Part shown: in pieces, positions 51,853 through 60,449 of the stretch
Numbering within the stretch: position 1 is the first letter of the stretch
Layout: every line of letters starts with the position of its first letter
Source of the DNA: a bacterium
Lineage (GTDB): Bacteria; Bdellovibrionota_G; JALEGL01
Length of the DNA stretch: 64,000 nucleotides
Direction of reading: 5' to 3'
Assembly (NCBI GenBank): GCA_022763185.1
Contig: JALEGL010000012.1
Span: forward strand, 1-64,000
Program-made: the position numbers and the translations under genes
The notes under the pieces: generated by a model
Told to the model about the DNA's origin: nothing
What the model saw: only the letters and a program-made list of their open reading frames with translations
The model's database searches: none

Positions 51853-51939
51853 GCCGAGGTGGCGGAACTGGTAGACGCGCTGGATTCAAAATCCAGTATT
51901 GGCAACAATGTGGGGGTTCGATTCCCCCCCTCGGTACCA
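51853..51939 (+). tRNA. tRNA-Leu(CAA)
   Basis: 87 bases including CCA. Acceptor GCCGAGG pairs with CCTCGGT (closing G-T pair), the anticodon arm CTGGA-TTCAAAA-TCCAG gives anticodon CAA, the long variable arm is typical of Leu, and the T arm has GGTTCGATTCC. Discriminator A. Confidence 0.97.
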
Positions 51940-51966
51940 CTGAAACATAGATTCTTCGTTTCAGTG
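51938..51966 (+). terminator. Hairpin after tRNA-Leu
   Basis: CACTGAAAC and GTTTCAGTG form a perfect nine-base stem overlapping the tRNA's 3' end. No T-tract follows, so it may be a processing signal or a weak terminator. Confidence 0.5.
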
Positions 51967-52318
51967 GTCATTAATAGCTAATCCTTAAACCTAAATCCAA
52001 TTGAGGGTAATCCAACCCAGGCTCCATGCGGTCGCCGTTCGACTTTAATTGAGCTCGCTATGCTCACATGTCCCCAGCAAATTCAAAGCTATTGCAAGTA
52101 CCGTTTATATATTTTTATTGGGTGCTTATTTTATGTTTTCTAATCAAATAGAATTTTGCCCAGGCTACTCTGAGCGCTTGCCGCTCGTCTTTTGTTAAGC
52201 TTGATTCTCTGGCATGGGCCTTGAGCACTGTATAGAAGCACTTAAATGTTTGATAAATCAGAGTAAACAATCAGCATAAAAAATAGACATTTAAGCGTTC
52301 TCTTGTTACGAAGCTGCG
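51967..52318. other. Non-coding spacer with atypical GC-richer stretch
   Basis: 352 bases without a supported gene between tRNA-Leu and the YfgM-like gene. Two pieces (about 52010-52085 and 52160-52235) are richer in G and C than the region and contain phrases such as GGTCGCCGTTCGAC and GAGCGCTTGCCGCTCG. They could be remnants of an inserted element or a structured RNA; I cannot name either. Confidence 0.35.
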
Positions 52319-52981
52319 ATGGCAAGAAGTGAACGAAAACAATTTAGAGATGAAATCAAAGCCCCTGACCAATTTGAAAATTTTTGGGATTCTGTGGGTG
52401 GATGGTTTGCCGAACATAAGCAAAAAATTATCCTTCTAGCGGTAGTTGTTGTGTTGGCAGTTGCAGGCATAACGTATAAAAAAGCTTTGGATAAAAAGCG
52501 TCACACAGTTGCGATGGATGCTTTTATTGAGCTTCAGGATGACTTGAAAAGCATAGATGAGCCCAATAAAAAAGTAGAAAGAATAGATCAATACATCAAT
52601 AAGTATAAAAATACCCCCATTGTTGCTATGGCCTATATGTATTCTGGTATTGAACAGATGAACCTTGGTCAAGAACAAGAAGCTCAGAAGGCTTTTGAGT
52701 TGGCTAAAGAAAAATTACCACACAATCAAAAGATTTTTGCTCTAGAATCTCTGGCCCAGCTGGCATCAAAACAAGAAAAATTAGGAGAGGCTCAAAAGTA
52801 TTATCAAGATATTCTTAGAATGAAAGAAGTTCCTCTTCAAGACTATTATGCTTGGAACTTGATTGTGTTATACAAGCAAGACAATAAATTAGAAGATCTA
52901 AACAGCTTATGTGAAAATTTTTCTCAACGTTATCCGGAGTCAGCTTTTTTGGATAAAGTCAAAATTTATTGTGCTCAGTAA
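52319..52981 (+). CDS. yfgM: YfgM-like TPR protein
   Basis: The 220-residue protein has a short cytosolic start, a membrane helix (about 40-60; IILLAVVVVLAVAGITY) and a periplasmic TPR region (YMYSGIEQMNLGQEQEAQKA and AQKYYQDILRMKEVP). This is the plan of YfgM, a SecYEG-associated chaperone-like subunit. The downstream BamB-like gene supports this, since yfgM and bamB adjoin in many Gram-negatives. The ribosome site is poor. Confidence 0.78.
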   Translation: MARSERKQFRDEIKAPDQFENFWDSVGGWFAEHKQKIILLAVVVVLAVAGITYKKALDKKRHTVAMDAFIELQDDLKSIDEPNKKVERIDQYINKYKNTPIVAMAYMYSGIEQMNLGQEQEAQKAFELAKEKLPHNQKIFALESLAQLASKQEKLGEAQKYYQDILRMKEVPLQDYYAWNLIVLYKQDNKLEDLNSLCENFSQRYPESAFLDKVKIYCAQ

Positions 52982-53003
52982 GCCGGTAAAGACTTGGATT
53001 TTT

Positions 53004-53654
53004 ATGATGTTAAAAAAACTATTGATAAGTATTACGATTGCTGTATCCCTCATGGGAAGCTTTGACACTGCCAATGCCTTTGAACTCCCTAAAAAGAAAT
53101 TAACCTATTTGGATCGGCCGCATTTTAATTTTGGAGTTGGTTTTGGAAGTACGCAGTTGGTTCATGGTGGAGACACAATAGAGGGCAGGCATGGTTTTTC
53201 TTTTCGTATTATGGCTGGGCACCATCTCAGTAAAAATTTAATCGCTGAGGTTTTTTATCAAGTCTCCAGTTTTAAATTTTACTCACCAGACCCTGTATCG
53301 GGTGCAGACCCCTTATTGACCAGAGCGGGTATATCAGAACAAGTGATCAGAGCCAGTTATGTTTTTGATAAAAGGCGTTTTCAACCCTATGTTTCAGTTG
53401 GAGTGGGCGGGTATCATTTTTTTGGTGAAGATGCTCAAACAGCGTTAGCCTTTCCATTTAACTTTGAAGTGCCTGTGTCTGTGGGTTTAAGAAGCTTTTA
53501 TGCCAAAGATAGGTTTTCTTTTGATGTAGAGTTTATGTACAGGTTTTTGTTTGGAGAGAATCAAGAGCAAGATGTGTTGAACCTGTTAAATGTCGATAAA
53601 ATATCATTTAATGCAATTTCAATCATGGGAACCTTTACCTTTCATACTTTTTAA
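53004..53654 (+). CDS. Outer-membrane beta-barrel protein, 216 aa
   Basis: The product has a signal peptide (LLISITIAVSLMGSFDTANA) and alternating beta strands with aromatic ends (FNFGVGFGSTQLVHGGDTIE; RFQPYVSVGVGGYHFFGEDA), ending in Phe-like TFHTF, a typical outer-membrane sorting end. I start at ATG-ATG (53004/53007), as the upstream open frame overlaps the YfgM-like gene. It sits between YfgM- and BamB-like genes, so it may be an assembly client. Confidence 0.78.
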   Translation: MMLKKLLISITIAVSLMGSFDTANAFELPKKKLTYLDRPHFNFGVGFGSTQLVHGGDTIEGRHGFSFRIMAGHHLSKNLIAEVFYQVSSFKFYSPDPVSGADPLLTRAGISEQVIRASYVFDKRRFQPYVSVGVGGYHFFGEDAQTALAFPFNFEVPVSVGLRSFYAKDRFSFDVEFMYRFLFGENQEQDVLNLLNVDKISFNAISIMGTFTFHTF

Positions 53655-54760
53655 TGCTTATGTTTAAACCAAGATATAAAGTTTTGTTTTTTTTACTGTT
53701 TTGTTTTCTTAGTCAAGCATGCACTAAAGCACCTTTAACGTTGGTCAAGCAAAGAGATGTTGCTTCTGGACTTAAAACGGGCTTCAAACGCAATTATTTG
53801 GGGCTTGATGTTTTTGCCCATCATGAGAATTTGGTCTTTTTCCCCTTGGGAGCACGCAAACTGGCTGCTTATAATCTGGACAAAGGAAGAGTTATAAGAA
53901 AATATAAATTGGATGCACGTGTGGACAGCACGCCTTTTATAAACAATGGCAATGTGTTTGTAGCAACCATCAAAGGTACGGTTTACGGCATTGATATCAA
54001 AACTAAAAAAAACCTATGGGCCAATAATATTAAAGAAGCGGGTATTGGTACAATTGTAGGTGATGAACGTTACATTTATGTGACAACGGCTCAAGATAGC
54101 GTGGTTGCCTTAGATCAAGCCTCGGGCAAAGTCATTTGGAAATACGAAAAAGAATTTTATGAAGCAAAAAACATGACTGGCTTGTGGGCCGCTCCAGTGC
54201 TGGATATCAATAAAAACACGGGCCAATTTCCTCTCTTGGATGGAAGAATCATACAGTTAAATTTAGCCAATGGTAGAAGTCTAGATGAAAATACTCAGTT
54301 TTCTGTTATCAAAAATGAAGGTTTGTCTGCGCATAAGCAATTTAAACAGCATATTTACATCGCTCAGTACAAATCCAAAACGTTTTTAAAAAATACTGAA
54401 TCTGGAGACATTGTTTGGGAAACCAGCAGCTTGGGAACCTATGCACTGCCTGTGCTGACACAAGATAGAGCGTATATGCCATTATGGGATGGGAGTGTAG
54501 AAAAAATAAACTTGAATACCGGTGAAGTTTTATGGACATCTAATCTTAAAACCAACTCGTGGCTGTCCATGGCTAAATACAAAGATTTTTTATTACTGTC
54601 TGATTCCAGAGGCAATACCTACCTGGTAGATAGCAACAAGGGTGATCTTTTGTGGACCTTCAAGCATAGACGCAACATTATTGGTCATCCCGTTGTACAT
54701 AAGGGAAAGGTGTCTCTGTTTACGCAAGAAGGGGCCATTTACACCTTAAAGCTAAGATGA
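53654..54760 (+). CDS. bamB: BamB-like PQQ-repeat lipoprotein
   Basis: The 368-residue product has a lipobox (FLSQACTKAP) and PQQ-like WD propeller repeats: YGIDIKTKKNLWANNI, VALDQASGKVIWKYEK, NTESGDIVWETSS, NLNTGEVLWTSNL and DSNKGDLLWTFKH. BamB is a scaffold of the outer-membrane protein insertion complex. A start six bases later (ATG at 53660) is possible. It overlaps the barrel gene's stop by one base. The preceding genes make BamB more likely than a PQQ enzyme. Confidence 0.85.
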   Translation: MLMFKPRYKVLFFLLFCFLSQACTKAPLTLVKQRDVASGLKTGFKRNYLGLDVFAHHENLVFFPLGARKLAAYNLDKGRVIRKYKLDARVDSTPFINNGNVFVATIKGTVYGIDIKTKKNLWANNIKEAGIGTIVGDERYIYVTTAQDSVVALDQASGKVIWKYEKEFYEAKNMTGLWAAPVLDINKNTGQFPLLDGRIIQLNLANGRSLDENTQFSVIKNEGLSAHKQFKQHIYIAQYKSKTFLKNTESGDIVWETSSLGTYALPVLTQDRAYMPLWDGSVEKINLNTGEVLWTSNLKTNSWLSMAKYKDFLLLSDSRGNTYLVDSNKGDLLWTFKHRRNIIGHPVVHKGKVSLFTQEGAIYTLKLR

Positions 54761-54817
54761 ATGATACAAAAATTTTGCTTAGACTGTTCGCTTGTGTTAT
54801 GAAGAGCAATCTTTTGT

Positions 54818-54894
54818 GGCGACGTAGCTCAGTTGGTTAGAGCGATGGTCTCATAAGCCATAGGTCAGCAGTTCAAATCTGCTCGTCGCTACCA
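54818..54894 (+). tRNA. tRNA-Met(CAU)
   Basis: 77 bases including CCA. The acceptor pairs GGCGACG with CGTCGCT (one G-T pair), the anticodon loop CTCATAA gives CAT, and the T loop is TTCAAAT. An elongator Met is likely; an Ile2 tRNA with modified C34 cannot be excluded. Confidence 0.95.
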
Positions 54895-55040
54895 TACACA
54901 TCAAAAGATTTTTCAGGGCGCCCAAAATTCTGTGATTCAATGCGCGCAGTGCTTAAATTTAGGCAGTTACTTTTCTTTGTAAGTGCTTGTAAATATTGCT
55001 TTATTTGTTGGAATAGTTTTTGCAAATTATAGTGCTCACT

Positions 55041-55616
55041 ATGGGAAATGAAATTGATACTAAAAAAGTTAAAAAATTAAGAACATTCATGGCAATACTT
55101 GGACTTCTCAGTTTTTCTGTCGACGCCAAAGTGCTTCGACAAAATGAGATTTGGAGTAAAGAATATAAAATCCAAGACCGTTACTACAGCTCAACCAGCA
55201 ATACCAACAATATGGTTGCGTTTAACTTGCGTGATGGCGATATATTGATTGAAGTAGATTATGCTAAACGATACATTAAGTCATTTTCTGGTGTGGTAAG
55301 AAATATTCAAGCCACGAGCTATAAAGCAGTGAAGCCCAGTTTGGATCCAAAAACCGGCAATCACAAGGTTAAAAACATCTTAAATCTTGAAGAAAAACAA
55401 TATGCTCATAATGGACGTCATGACCGAGTATTGGAGTTTGACGTTCAATCGAGTAAAATTGATTTAAATACAAAACAACTGCATGCCTTAAGAGAAGCAG
55501 AAACCGTGAGTGTAGATTTGCAAAAACGTTACAGCAGCCGAGGATACGCTTATTTTGTTTTATTGCTTAAAGTAGATAATCAGGCTCCAATTGTTTTATT
55601 GCCTTGGAAGGTATAA
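55041..55616 (+). CDS. Exported protein of unknown function, 191 aa
   Basis: I do not recognise this family. A charged n-region then LRTFMAILGLLSFSVDA makes a plausible signal peptide from the ATG at 55041; an ATG at 55089 is an alternative. The mature part is basic and beta-rich (EYKIQDRYYSSTSNTNNMVA; YFVLLLKVDNQAPIVLLPWK). The ribosome site is poor. Function unknown. Confidence 0.65.
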   Translation: MGNEIDTKKVKKLRTFMAILGLLSFSVDAKVLRQNEIWSKEYKIQDRYYSSTSNTNNMVAFNLRDGDILIEVDYAKRYIKSFSGVVRNIQATSYKAVKPSLDPKTGNHKVKNILNLEEKQYAHNGRHDRVLEFDVQSSKIDLNTKQLHALREAETVSVDLQKRYSSRGYAYFVLLLKVDNQAPIVLLPWKV

Positions 55617-55720
55617 ACTCAAAGCCATACCGTGAATAAAGCATTAATTTTGCAGAATTAGGATCAAGCTTAGACATGATTGTTGTGTGTTTTTCAAAAA
55701 ATTAAGATAGAGTAGAGGGT

Positions 55721-56230
55721 ATGTCAAAACTCGACATATCTTTCATTGAGAGCACAAAAGCTAATTTTCCAGATACATGGATTGCCAGAACAGCAAAACA
55801 TACCATTATCATTGATCCTGCTTTAAATCATGCAGCTATTTTAAAGCAGGTAACACCCAAAGAAATACAACAAAAAAAAACAGAAATTTGGTTAAGTTCA
55901 TGCCATATGCAAAGCGGACCTTACGTCAATGAACTGGCTCAAAAAATGAATGGTTCCATTTACGCTCCATACAGTTTTTTACCGCATTATAGAAACTTTG
56001 CACAAACAGCAAAAACAATGAATCTCTGCGGTGTTTATCAACCCAAAATAAAAGCAGATTTAGTCCAAAGACTTACCCATCATTTTTCTACTGAATTTAA
56101 AGTGTACATGCTGTCTTCAAGCATAGCCATTCAATGGTTAGAGAAAAAATGTATTTGGTATCAAACTTTATTTTTATCCAATGAAGATCAAGACTTTATT
56201 GAGAAAGTAAAGCATGAACTAAACCAGTGA
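55721..56230 (+). CDS. Hypothetical protein, 169 aa
   Basis: Family not recognised. The 169-residue cytosolic product contains FPDTWIARTAKHTIIIDPAL, which recalls short beta-lactamase-fold or carbon-nitrogen type strands, and EIWLSSCHMQSGPYVNELAQ, but no clear metal motif. It is near ArsC-like and ribosomal protein genes. Confidence 0.6.
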   Translation: MSKLDISFIESTKANFPDTWIARTAKHTIIIDPALNHAAILKQVTPKEIQQKKTEIWLSSCHMQSGPYVNELAQKMNGSIYAPYSFLPHYRNFAQTAKTMNLCGVYQPKIKADLVQRLTHHFSTEFKVYMLSSSIAIQWLEKKCIWYQTLFLSNEDQDFIEKVKHELNQ

Positions 56231-56252
56231 ACTGATTGATAATATTGAAAAA

Positions 56253-56636
56253 TTAATCTTTTGCTTTGATTTTAATTGACTCAAGAAAAGACTCTATTTT
56301 TTCAGGTGGCCGAGCAATAATCCCATGTTTAGCGTTAAAAAGAAGAATAGGGCGTTGCAATAATATGGGGTGAGTAATCAATGCAGAAAAGATTTGGTCT
56401 TGAGTGGAGCTTGCATTGAGCTCTATAGAGTAGGTGTCTAAATCCTTATGACGAACAATGTCCCAAGCAGAAACGTTAAGAATACGGACCAGGTCAGCCA
56501 ATTCTTGCCGTTGTAAACCCACCTTAATATAATCAACAGCACAATAAGAACAGTTGTACTGATCGAGTATTTCAAATGCTTTTTGAGACTTGCTGCATGA
56601 GGGATTGAAATAAAATATTAGGGCTTGAGACATCAT
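56253..56636 (-). CDS. ArsC-family reductase-like protein
   Basis: The 127-residue protein has the glutaredoxin-like ArsC fold: IFYFNPSCSKSQKAFEIL (active Cys in CSKS) and THPILLQRPILLFNAKHGII with the RPI-type strand. The family includes arsenate reductases of the GSH type and Spx-like regulators. Arsenate reduction is possible, but no ars genes adjoin. I picked the first ATG of an ATGATG pair. Confidence 0.85.
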   Translation of the reverse strand: MMSQALIFYFNPSCSKSQKAFEILDQYNCSYCAVDYIKVGLQRQELADLVRILNVSAWDIVRHKDLDTYSIELNASSTQDQIFSALITHPILLQRPILLFNAKHGIIARPPEKIESFLESIKIKAKD

Positions 56637-56710
56637 AAAAAAAGGCAAGTTAATTTTACAAGAACTTGCCTAATCCATTAAAAAAATTTTATGGTTTATA
56701 TGTTACTAAG

Positions 56711-57016
56711 CTACCAGCTTGCTTTTCTCACGCCAGATATTTGCCCTTCAGAAGCAAGTTTTCTGAACATAAGACGAGAAAGCTTAAACTTACGATAATT
56801 TCCTCTAGGACGGCCTGAAAGCAAACAGCGGTTCCTCACACGAGAAGGTGCTGAGTTTCTGGGTAATGCAGCAAGCTTTTGACTTGCAAGCATTCTTTCC
56901 TCAAGAGGGATGGATAAGTCTGTGGTCAGCTTTTTTAAGGCCTCACGCTTAGCTTTGTATTTTTTTACAAGATCAATTCTATGATTGTTTTGTGCTATTT
57001 TTCCTTGTTTTGCCAT
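56711..57016 (-). CDS. rpsN: Ribosomal protein S14, zinc-free form
   Basis: 101 residues, the length of the long, C-minus S14: [20 protein letters not shown] to the end GVRKASW, with [20 protein letters not shown]. The four Cys of the short zinc form are missing (only one Cys). It lies outside the usual S10/spc operon and next to L33 and L28 genes, so it may be a zinc-independent paralogue. A Shine-Dalgarno site is not seen. Confidence 0.95.
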   Translation of the reverse strand: MAKQGKIAQNNHRIDLVKKYKAKREALKKLTTDLSIPLEERMLASQKLAALPRNSAPSRVRNRCLLSGRPRGNYRKFKLSRLMFRKLASEGQISGVRKASW

Positions 57017-57204
57017 TAGGAGAGCAGGTTTAACGCAAGAAAATATAAAATGCAAACAAAAAATGCATAATTAGCTTGATTTTTTTCTAAATTAAAGTAA
57101 ACCAAGCCAGCAGTTTGTAATTTTATACACAAGGTCAGATATTAAGTCAGTTTTTAAGTATAAAAAACCTTATGTCTTGTGTCATGGCCAAAAAGGATTG
57201 AATC

Positions 57205-57396
57205 ATGCGTGAAATTATTTATTTATTGTCAACAGCTGGCACAGGGTATTTTTATACAACCATGCGCAATAAGCGAACCAGCACCGAGAAATTAAAAATT
57301 AAAAAATATGATCCCAAAGTAAGAAAGCATGTTGTTTTCATTGAAGACAGAAAGCTGAGCAAGTCTAAAGGAAAAGACTTTTCAAGTCAGTTGTAA
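57205..57396 (+). CDS. rpmG: Ribosomal protein L33, zinc-free form
   Basis: 63 residues: [20 protein letters not shown] then [17 protein letters not shown] and VRKHVVF. There is no Cys, so it belongs to the zinc-free class. It is transcribed divergently from rpsN and is followed by rpmB after 29 bases. The 188-base gap to rpsN may carry a shared promoter; I see no certain Zur box. Confidence 0.95.
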   Translation: MREIIYLLSTAGTGYFYTTMRNKRTSTEKLKIKKYDPKVRKHVVFIEDRKLSKSKGKDFSSQL

Positions 57397-57425
57397 ATTT
57401 ATTATAAGTTTTAGGAGATAAGATT

Positions 57426-57698
57426 GTGGCTAAAGTATGTGAAATAACTGGAATTAAACCTATGACAGGCAACAGAGTAAGTCATGCCAATAATAAGACC
57501 AAACATAGACAGTTACCTAACTTGAAATCAAAAAAATATTATATTCCAGAAGCGAAGCGTAATATTACATTAACATTATCAACCAGTGCAATTCGTTCAA
57601 TTGAGAAAATGGGCGGTATCAGTGCAGCGATTGTTAAAACAGACGCATCAAAGTTGTCTGAACGTTTGCAAAAAATCAAAAGACAAATTCAAGCTTAA
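57426..57698 (+). CDS. rpmB: Ribosomal protein L28
   Basis: 90 residues with a GTG start: MAKVCEITGIKPMTGNRVSH and ANNKTKHRQLPNLKSKKYYI are diagnostic of L28. It has only one Cys and thus no zinc ribbon. It forms an operon with rpmG, as in many bacteria. Confidence 0.95.
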   Translation: MAKVCEITGIKPMTGNRVSHANNKTKHRQLPNLKSKKYYIPEAKRNITLTLSTSAIRSIEKMGGISAAIVKTDASKLSERLQKIKRQIQA

Positions 57699-57728
57699 TT
57701 AACATCTTTTGTTGAATATTCTGCTTTT

Positions 57729-57768
57729 AAAAAACCCTTTGAGCATTAAAGTTCAAAGGGTTTTTTTT
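57729..57768. terminator. Strong bidirectional terminator
   Basis: AAAAAACCCTTTGA pairs with TCAAAGGGTTTTTT around a short loop. It ends both the rpmB transcript and the convergent regulator transcript. Confidence 0.9.
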
Positions 57769-57810
57769 ATAATAAAATCAAATAAGTATTTGTTGAAATG
57801 GAAGTGTTAG

Positions 57811-58395
57811 TTAAAGGTTTCTCAAGATTTTAACCAAGCTTGTAAGCTTGCTCATTTTATCAATAGGAGCATTAACGGCCAGATTTGAAAATTGGTAGGC
57901 AATTTGTAAGGTTTTGCTGACATGTTCTACTTGTGAAGCCTGATAAGCATTTTTTTGTTTGAGTTGAGTTTCAAGTTGATCCAAACCTTCAATAGCATCA
58001 TCCAATATTCTTAATTCTCTAGCCTTAAAAACATTGGCAATAGAGCGCCATAAGTGCTCATCTACTTTATAATAATACTTTCTATCATTGGGCACTTTAA
58101 CCCGTTTAGCAACACCCCATTGTTGAAGTTCTTTTAAAACAGTATTCACATTGCCTGCTGAAATGGCAAAGGCTTCTTGAATTTGAATTGGGCTTAAAGC
58201 TGTTTTTCTGAGGTAAAGAAGGGCCCATACTTTGCCTAAAAGGCGTTTAAAGCCCCATTGCTCAACCAGATCAGCAATAATATTAGAAAAAACAAGCTCT
58301 TGCTCATTGATTAAGCTAGTGTTGTATTGTGAGTCAACATCAGAACTAGAAATCAAGGGACTTACTGAGTTTTCTTTATATTGTATTTTGTCCAT
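57811..58395 (-). CDS. GbsR/MarR-type regulator
   Basis: The 194-residue protein matches the GbsR family: ADLVEQWGFKRLLGKVWALL, then the winged helix SPIQIQEAFAISAGNVNTVL and GVAKRVKVPNDRKYYYKVDE, and a helical C-terminal dimer part. GbsR proteins often control osmoprotectant or membrane genes. Its target cannot be read here; the lipoprotein gene upstream is close (31 bases) in the same direction. Confidence 0.9.
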   Translation of the reverse strand: MDKIQYKENSVSPLISSSDVDSQYNTSLINEQELVFSNIIADLVEQWGFKRLLGKVWALLYLRKTALSPIQIQEAFAISAGNVNTVLKELQQWGVAKRVKVPNDRKYYYKVDEHLWRSIANVFKARELRILDDAIEGLDQLETQLKQKNAYQASQVEHVSKTLQIAYQFSNLAVNAPIDKMSKLTSLVKILRNL

Positions 58396-58426
58396 AATAA
58401 CTCGTTTAATACTTTACCATAAATTT

Positions 58427-59284
58427 TTATTCTATAGCAGCAATCATTTCATTATTCTGGGACCAGTCCAGCCAAACATTTTGCATAGAGGTAATTTTTT
58501 TAGCATGTTGGCCATAAAATTCCGCTAGTTGGGTTGCTTTGTGTTGAAAGTCTTTTAACTCTTCTGGGCTCATCTCGGTAATATCCATATAATCATTTTT
58601 TTGATAATTATTGATAAACGCTATCCCTTCATCTAATGCAGATTGAGCTTTCAAAAGTTCATTTTCTAATTTTTGTGCTTGTTCTATTTGCATACTGAGG
58701 TCAAGATCGTATTCTTTTGCTTTAAGATCAATAAGTGTTTGTATAGACTCCCTAATACTTTTTACCGTTGGGTTCACATTATCTTTTGTAGTATTTAATA
58801 TTGTTTGGATAGCAATTAAATATTGTTCGATATCACCTTCAGTTTTGACTCCAGCATATTTTTTAAATACCTCAAGTATTTGAGCCCCCAATGTATAGCC
58901 AAGGGTTAATTGAACCATAACCCCTTCAACGCCACCCATACGATCAATACCCTCCATTAAACCTAAGGATGCCTGCATGGTTTCTTGCATGGTGTTTACA
59001 GAGTTTCCAATATCAAGAGATGAAATTTGTGCTAAAACATTTTTGAGTTGGTCAATCATGCCATCATCTTCAGTGAATTTTGAAAAACTGTTGATGGTTT
59101 TAGACATTTCTGCAAAGTTTTTTGAAATATCGTTCATGGGTTGCGACATTTTGTTGAATTTTTCGTCAATAGAGCTGTTCAACTGTTCTAAATTTTGGTT
59201 GGTTTCTTTTAAAATTTTATTGGTCGTACATGAACAAAGAAAAAAGAAAGAAACCAGCATGGAAGTGAAAATTTTATTTTTCAT
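58427..59284 (-). CDS. Coiled-coil lipoprotein, 285 aa
   Basis: The product has a lipobox (FFFLCSCTTN) and is otherwise mostly helical with coiled-coil spacing (ILKETNQNLEQLNSSIDEKF; LSMQIEQAQKLENELLKAQS). A Gly-rich turn (EGIDRMGGVEGVMVQLTLGY) breaks the centre. Family not recognised. It may anchor to the outer membrane; it is transcribed with the GbsR-like gene. Confidence 0.7.
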   Translation of the reverse strand: MKNKIFTSMLVSFFFLCSCTTNKILKETNQNLEQLNSSIDEKFNKMSQPMNDISKNFAEMSKTINSFSKFTEDDGMIDQLKNVLAQISSLDIGNSVNTMQETMQASLGLMEGIDRMGGVEGVMVQLTLGYTLGAQILEVFKKYAGVKTEGDIEQYLIAIQTILNTTKDNVNPTVKSIRESIQTLIDLKAKEYDLDLSMQIEQAQKLENELLKAQSALDEGIAFINNYQKNDYMDITEMSPEELKDFQHKATQLAEFYGQHAKKITSMQNVWLDWSQNNEMIAAIE

Positions 59285-59415
59285 GATATGAATTCTGAAT
59301 ATTCAAAAATAATTGAAAATTCAATTGATAAATTGTCGCACTTTAGAATTAAAGTCTACTGATTCAGAATTCGCATAAATTATCTATTTTTAGCTAAATA
59401 TGCTAGGAAAAATAT

Positions 59416-60447
59416 ATGAATTCTTTGATGTATGATGCTTTGATGCTGGTTTCTTTTGGTGGGCCTGAAAAAAATGAGGATGTCAGGCCTTTTTTGGATA
59501 ATGTTTTAAAAGGTAAGCCTGTCAGTGAAGAAAGAAAAAAAGAGGTGGCTGAGCATTATTATTTGTTTGATGGTAAAAGTCCTATCAATGAGCAAAATCG
59601 AGCGCTGATTGCATGTATTAAAAATGAGTTAGAAAAAAGGAATATAACGCTTCCAATTTACTTTGCAAATCGCAACTGGCAACCTTTTATCCCTGAAACC
59701 ATACAAAACATTGTTCAAGACCAAAAAACAAAAACTTTGTGTATGTTTACATCAGCGTTTTCGTCTTTTTCAGGGTGTAGGCAATACAGAAACAACATTG
59801 AAGAGGCAAAAGCACATTTAGAAAACCCTAAAAGCTTCCAGTATGATGTTTTAAGAAAGTATTACAATCACCCTAAATTTATTCAGTGTATTGCTGAGCG
59901 TTTTAAAGAGCAAGAAAACAGTCAAGGCATAAGCTACTCACAAGCAGATACAAAAGTATTGTTTACAGCACATAGTATTCCTACAGTCATGGCCAAAGCC
60001 AGTGATTATGTTATGCAGCTAGAAGAGAGCTGTCGTTTGGTTGCAGAGTATTTGGATATAAAAAACTGGCAGTTGGTGTATCAAAGTAGAAGCGGTTCAC
60101 CACGTACACCTTGGCTAGAACCAGATATCTGTGATGCAATAAAACAAATTAGTGATAATGATAAGAATACAATTAAAAATCTTTATGTTTGTCCTATAGG
60201 ATTTATTTCTGATCATATGGAAGTGATTTATGATTTAGATACCGAGGCAAAACAGATTGCTAAAGAAGAAAACTTAAACTTTATAAGAGTACATACGCCA
60301 GGTACACATAGTGTATTTGTTTCTATGCTGGTCGATTTAATTGAAGAGGTCTTGTATCCTCATGAAACAGAAAAATTGGCGATAGGTCATTACGGAGCTA
60401 GAGAATTTTGTCCACCAAACTGTTGTCAATGGGAAAAAAGAGGGTAA
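59416..60447 (+). CDS. hemH: Ferrochelatase
   Basis: The 343-residue protein has the family landmarks: ALMLVSFGGPEKNEDVRPFL, LFTAHSIPTVMAKASD with the catalytic His, YQSRSGSPRTPWLEPDI and PIGFISDHMEVIYDLD with the second conserved His. It puts iron into protoporphyrin IX (or coproporphyrin III, depending on the lineage). The ending REFCPPNCCQWE has three Cys, which might bind an Fe-S cluster as in some ferrochelatases. Confidence 0.95.
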   Translation: MNSLMYDALMLVSFGGPEKNEDVRPFLDNVLKGKPVSEERKKEVAEHYYLFDGKSPINEQNRALIACIKNELEKRNITLPIYFANRNWQPFIPETIQNIVQDQKTKTLCMFTSAFSSFSGCRQYRNNIEEAKAHLENPKSFQYDVLRKYYNHPKFIQCIAERFKEQENSQGISYSQADTKVLFTAHSIPTVMAKASDYVMQLEESCRLVAEYLDIKNWQLVYQSRSGSPRTPWLEPDICDAIKQISDNDKNTIKNLYVCPIGFISDHMEVIYDLDTEAKQIAKEENLNFIRVHTPGTHSVFVSMLVDLIEEVLYPHETEKLAIGHYGAREFCPPNCCQWEKRG

Positions 60448-60449
60448 GC

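Noticed and set aside
51853-51939. tRNA-Leu as attachment site of the conjugative element
   Set aside because: No second copy of its 3' end was found in the window and the element lies 37 kb away.
51686-51940. N-terminal extension of the 201-aa secreted protein (MVPRGGIEPP...)
   Set aside because: This is the well-known spurious translation of the complement of a tRNA gene; a signal peptide and ribosome site place the start at 51685.
53406-53413. GGCGGGT in the outer-membrane barrel gene
   Set aside because: It encodes a Gly-rich strand deep inside the gene, not near the start.
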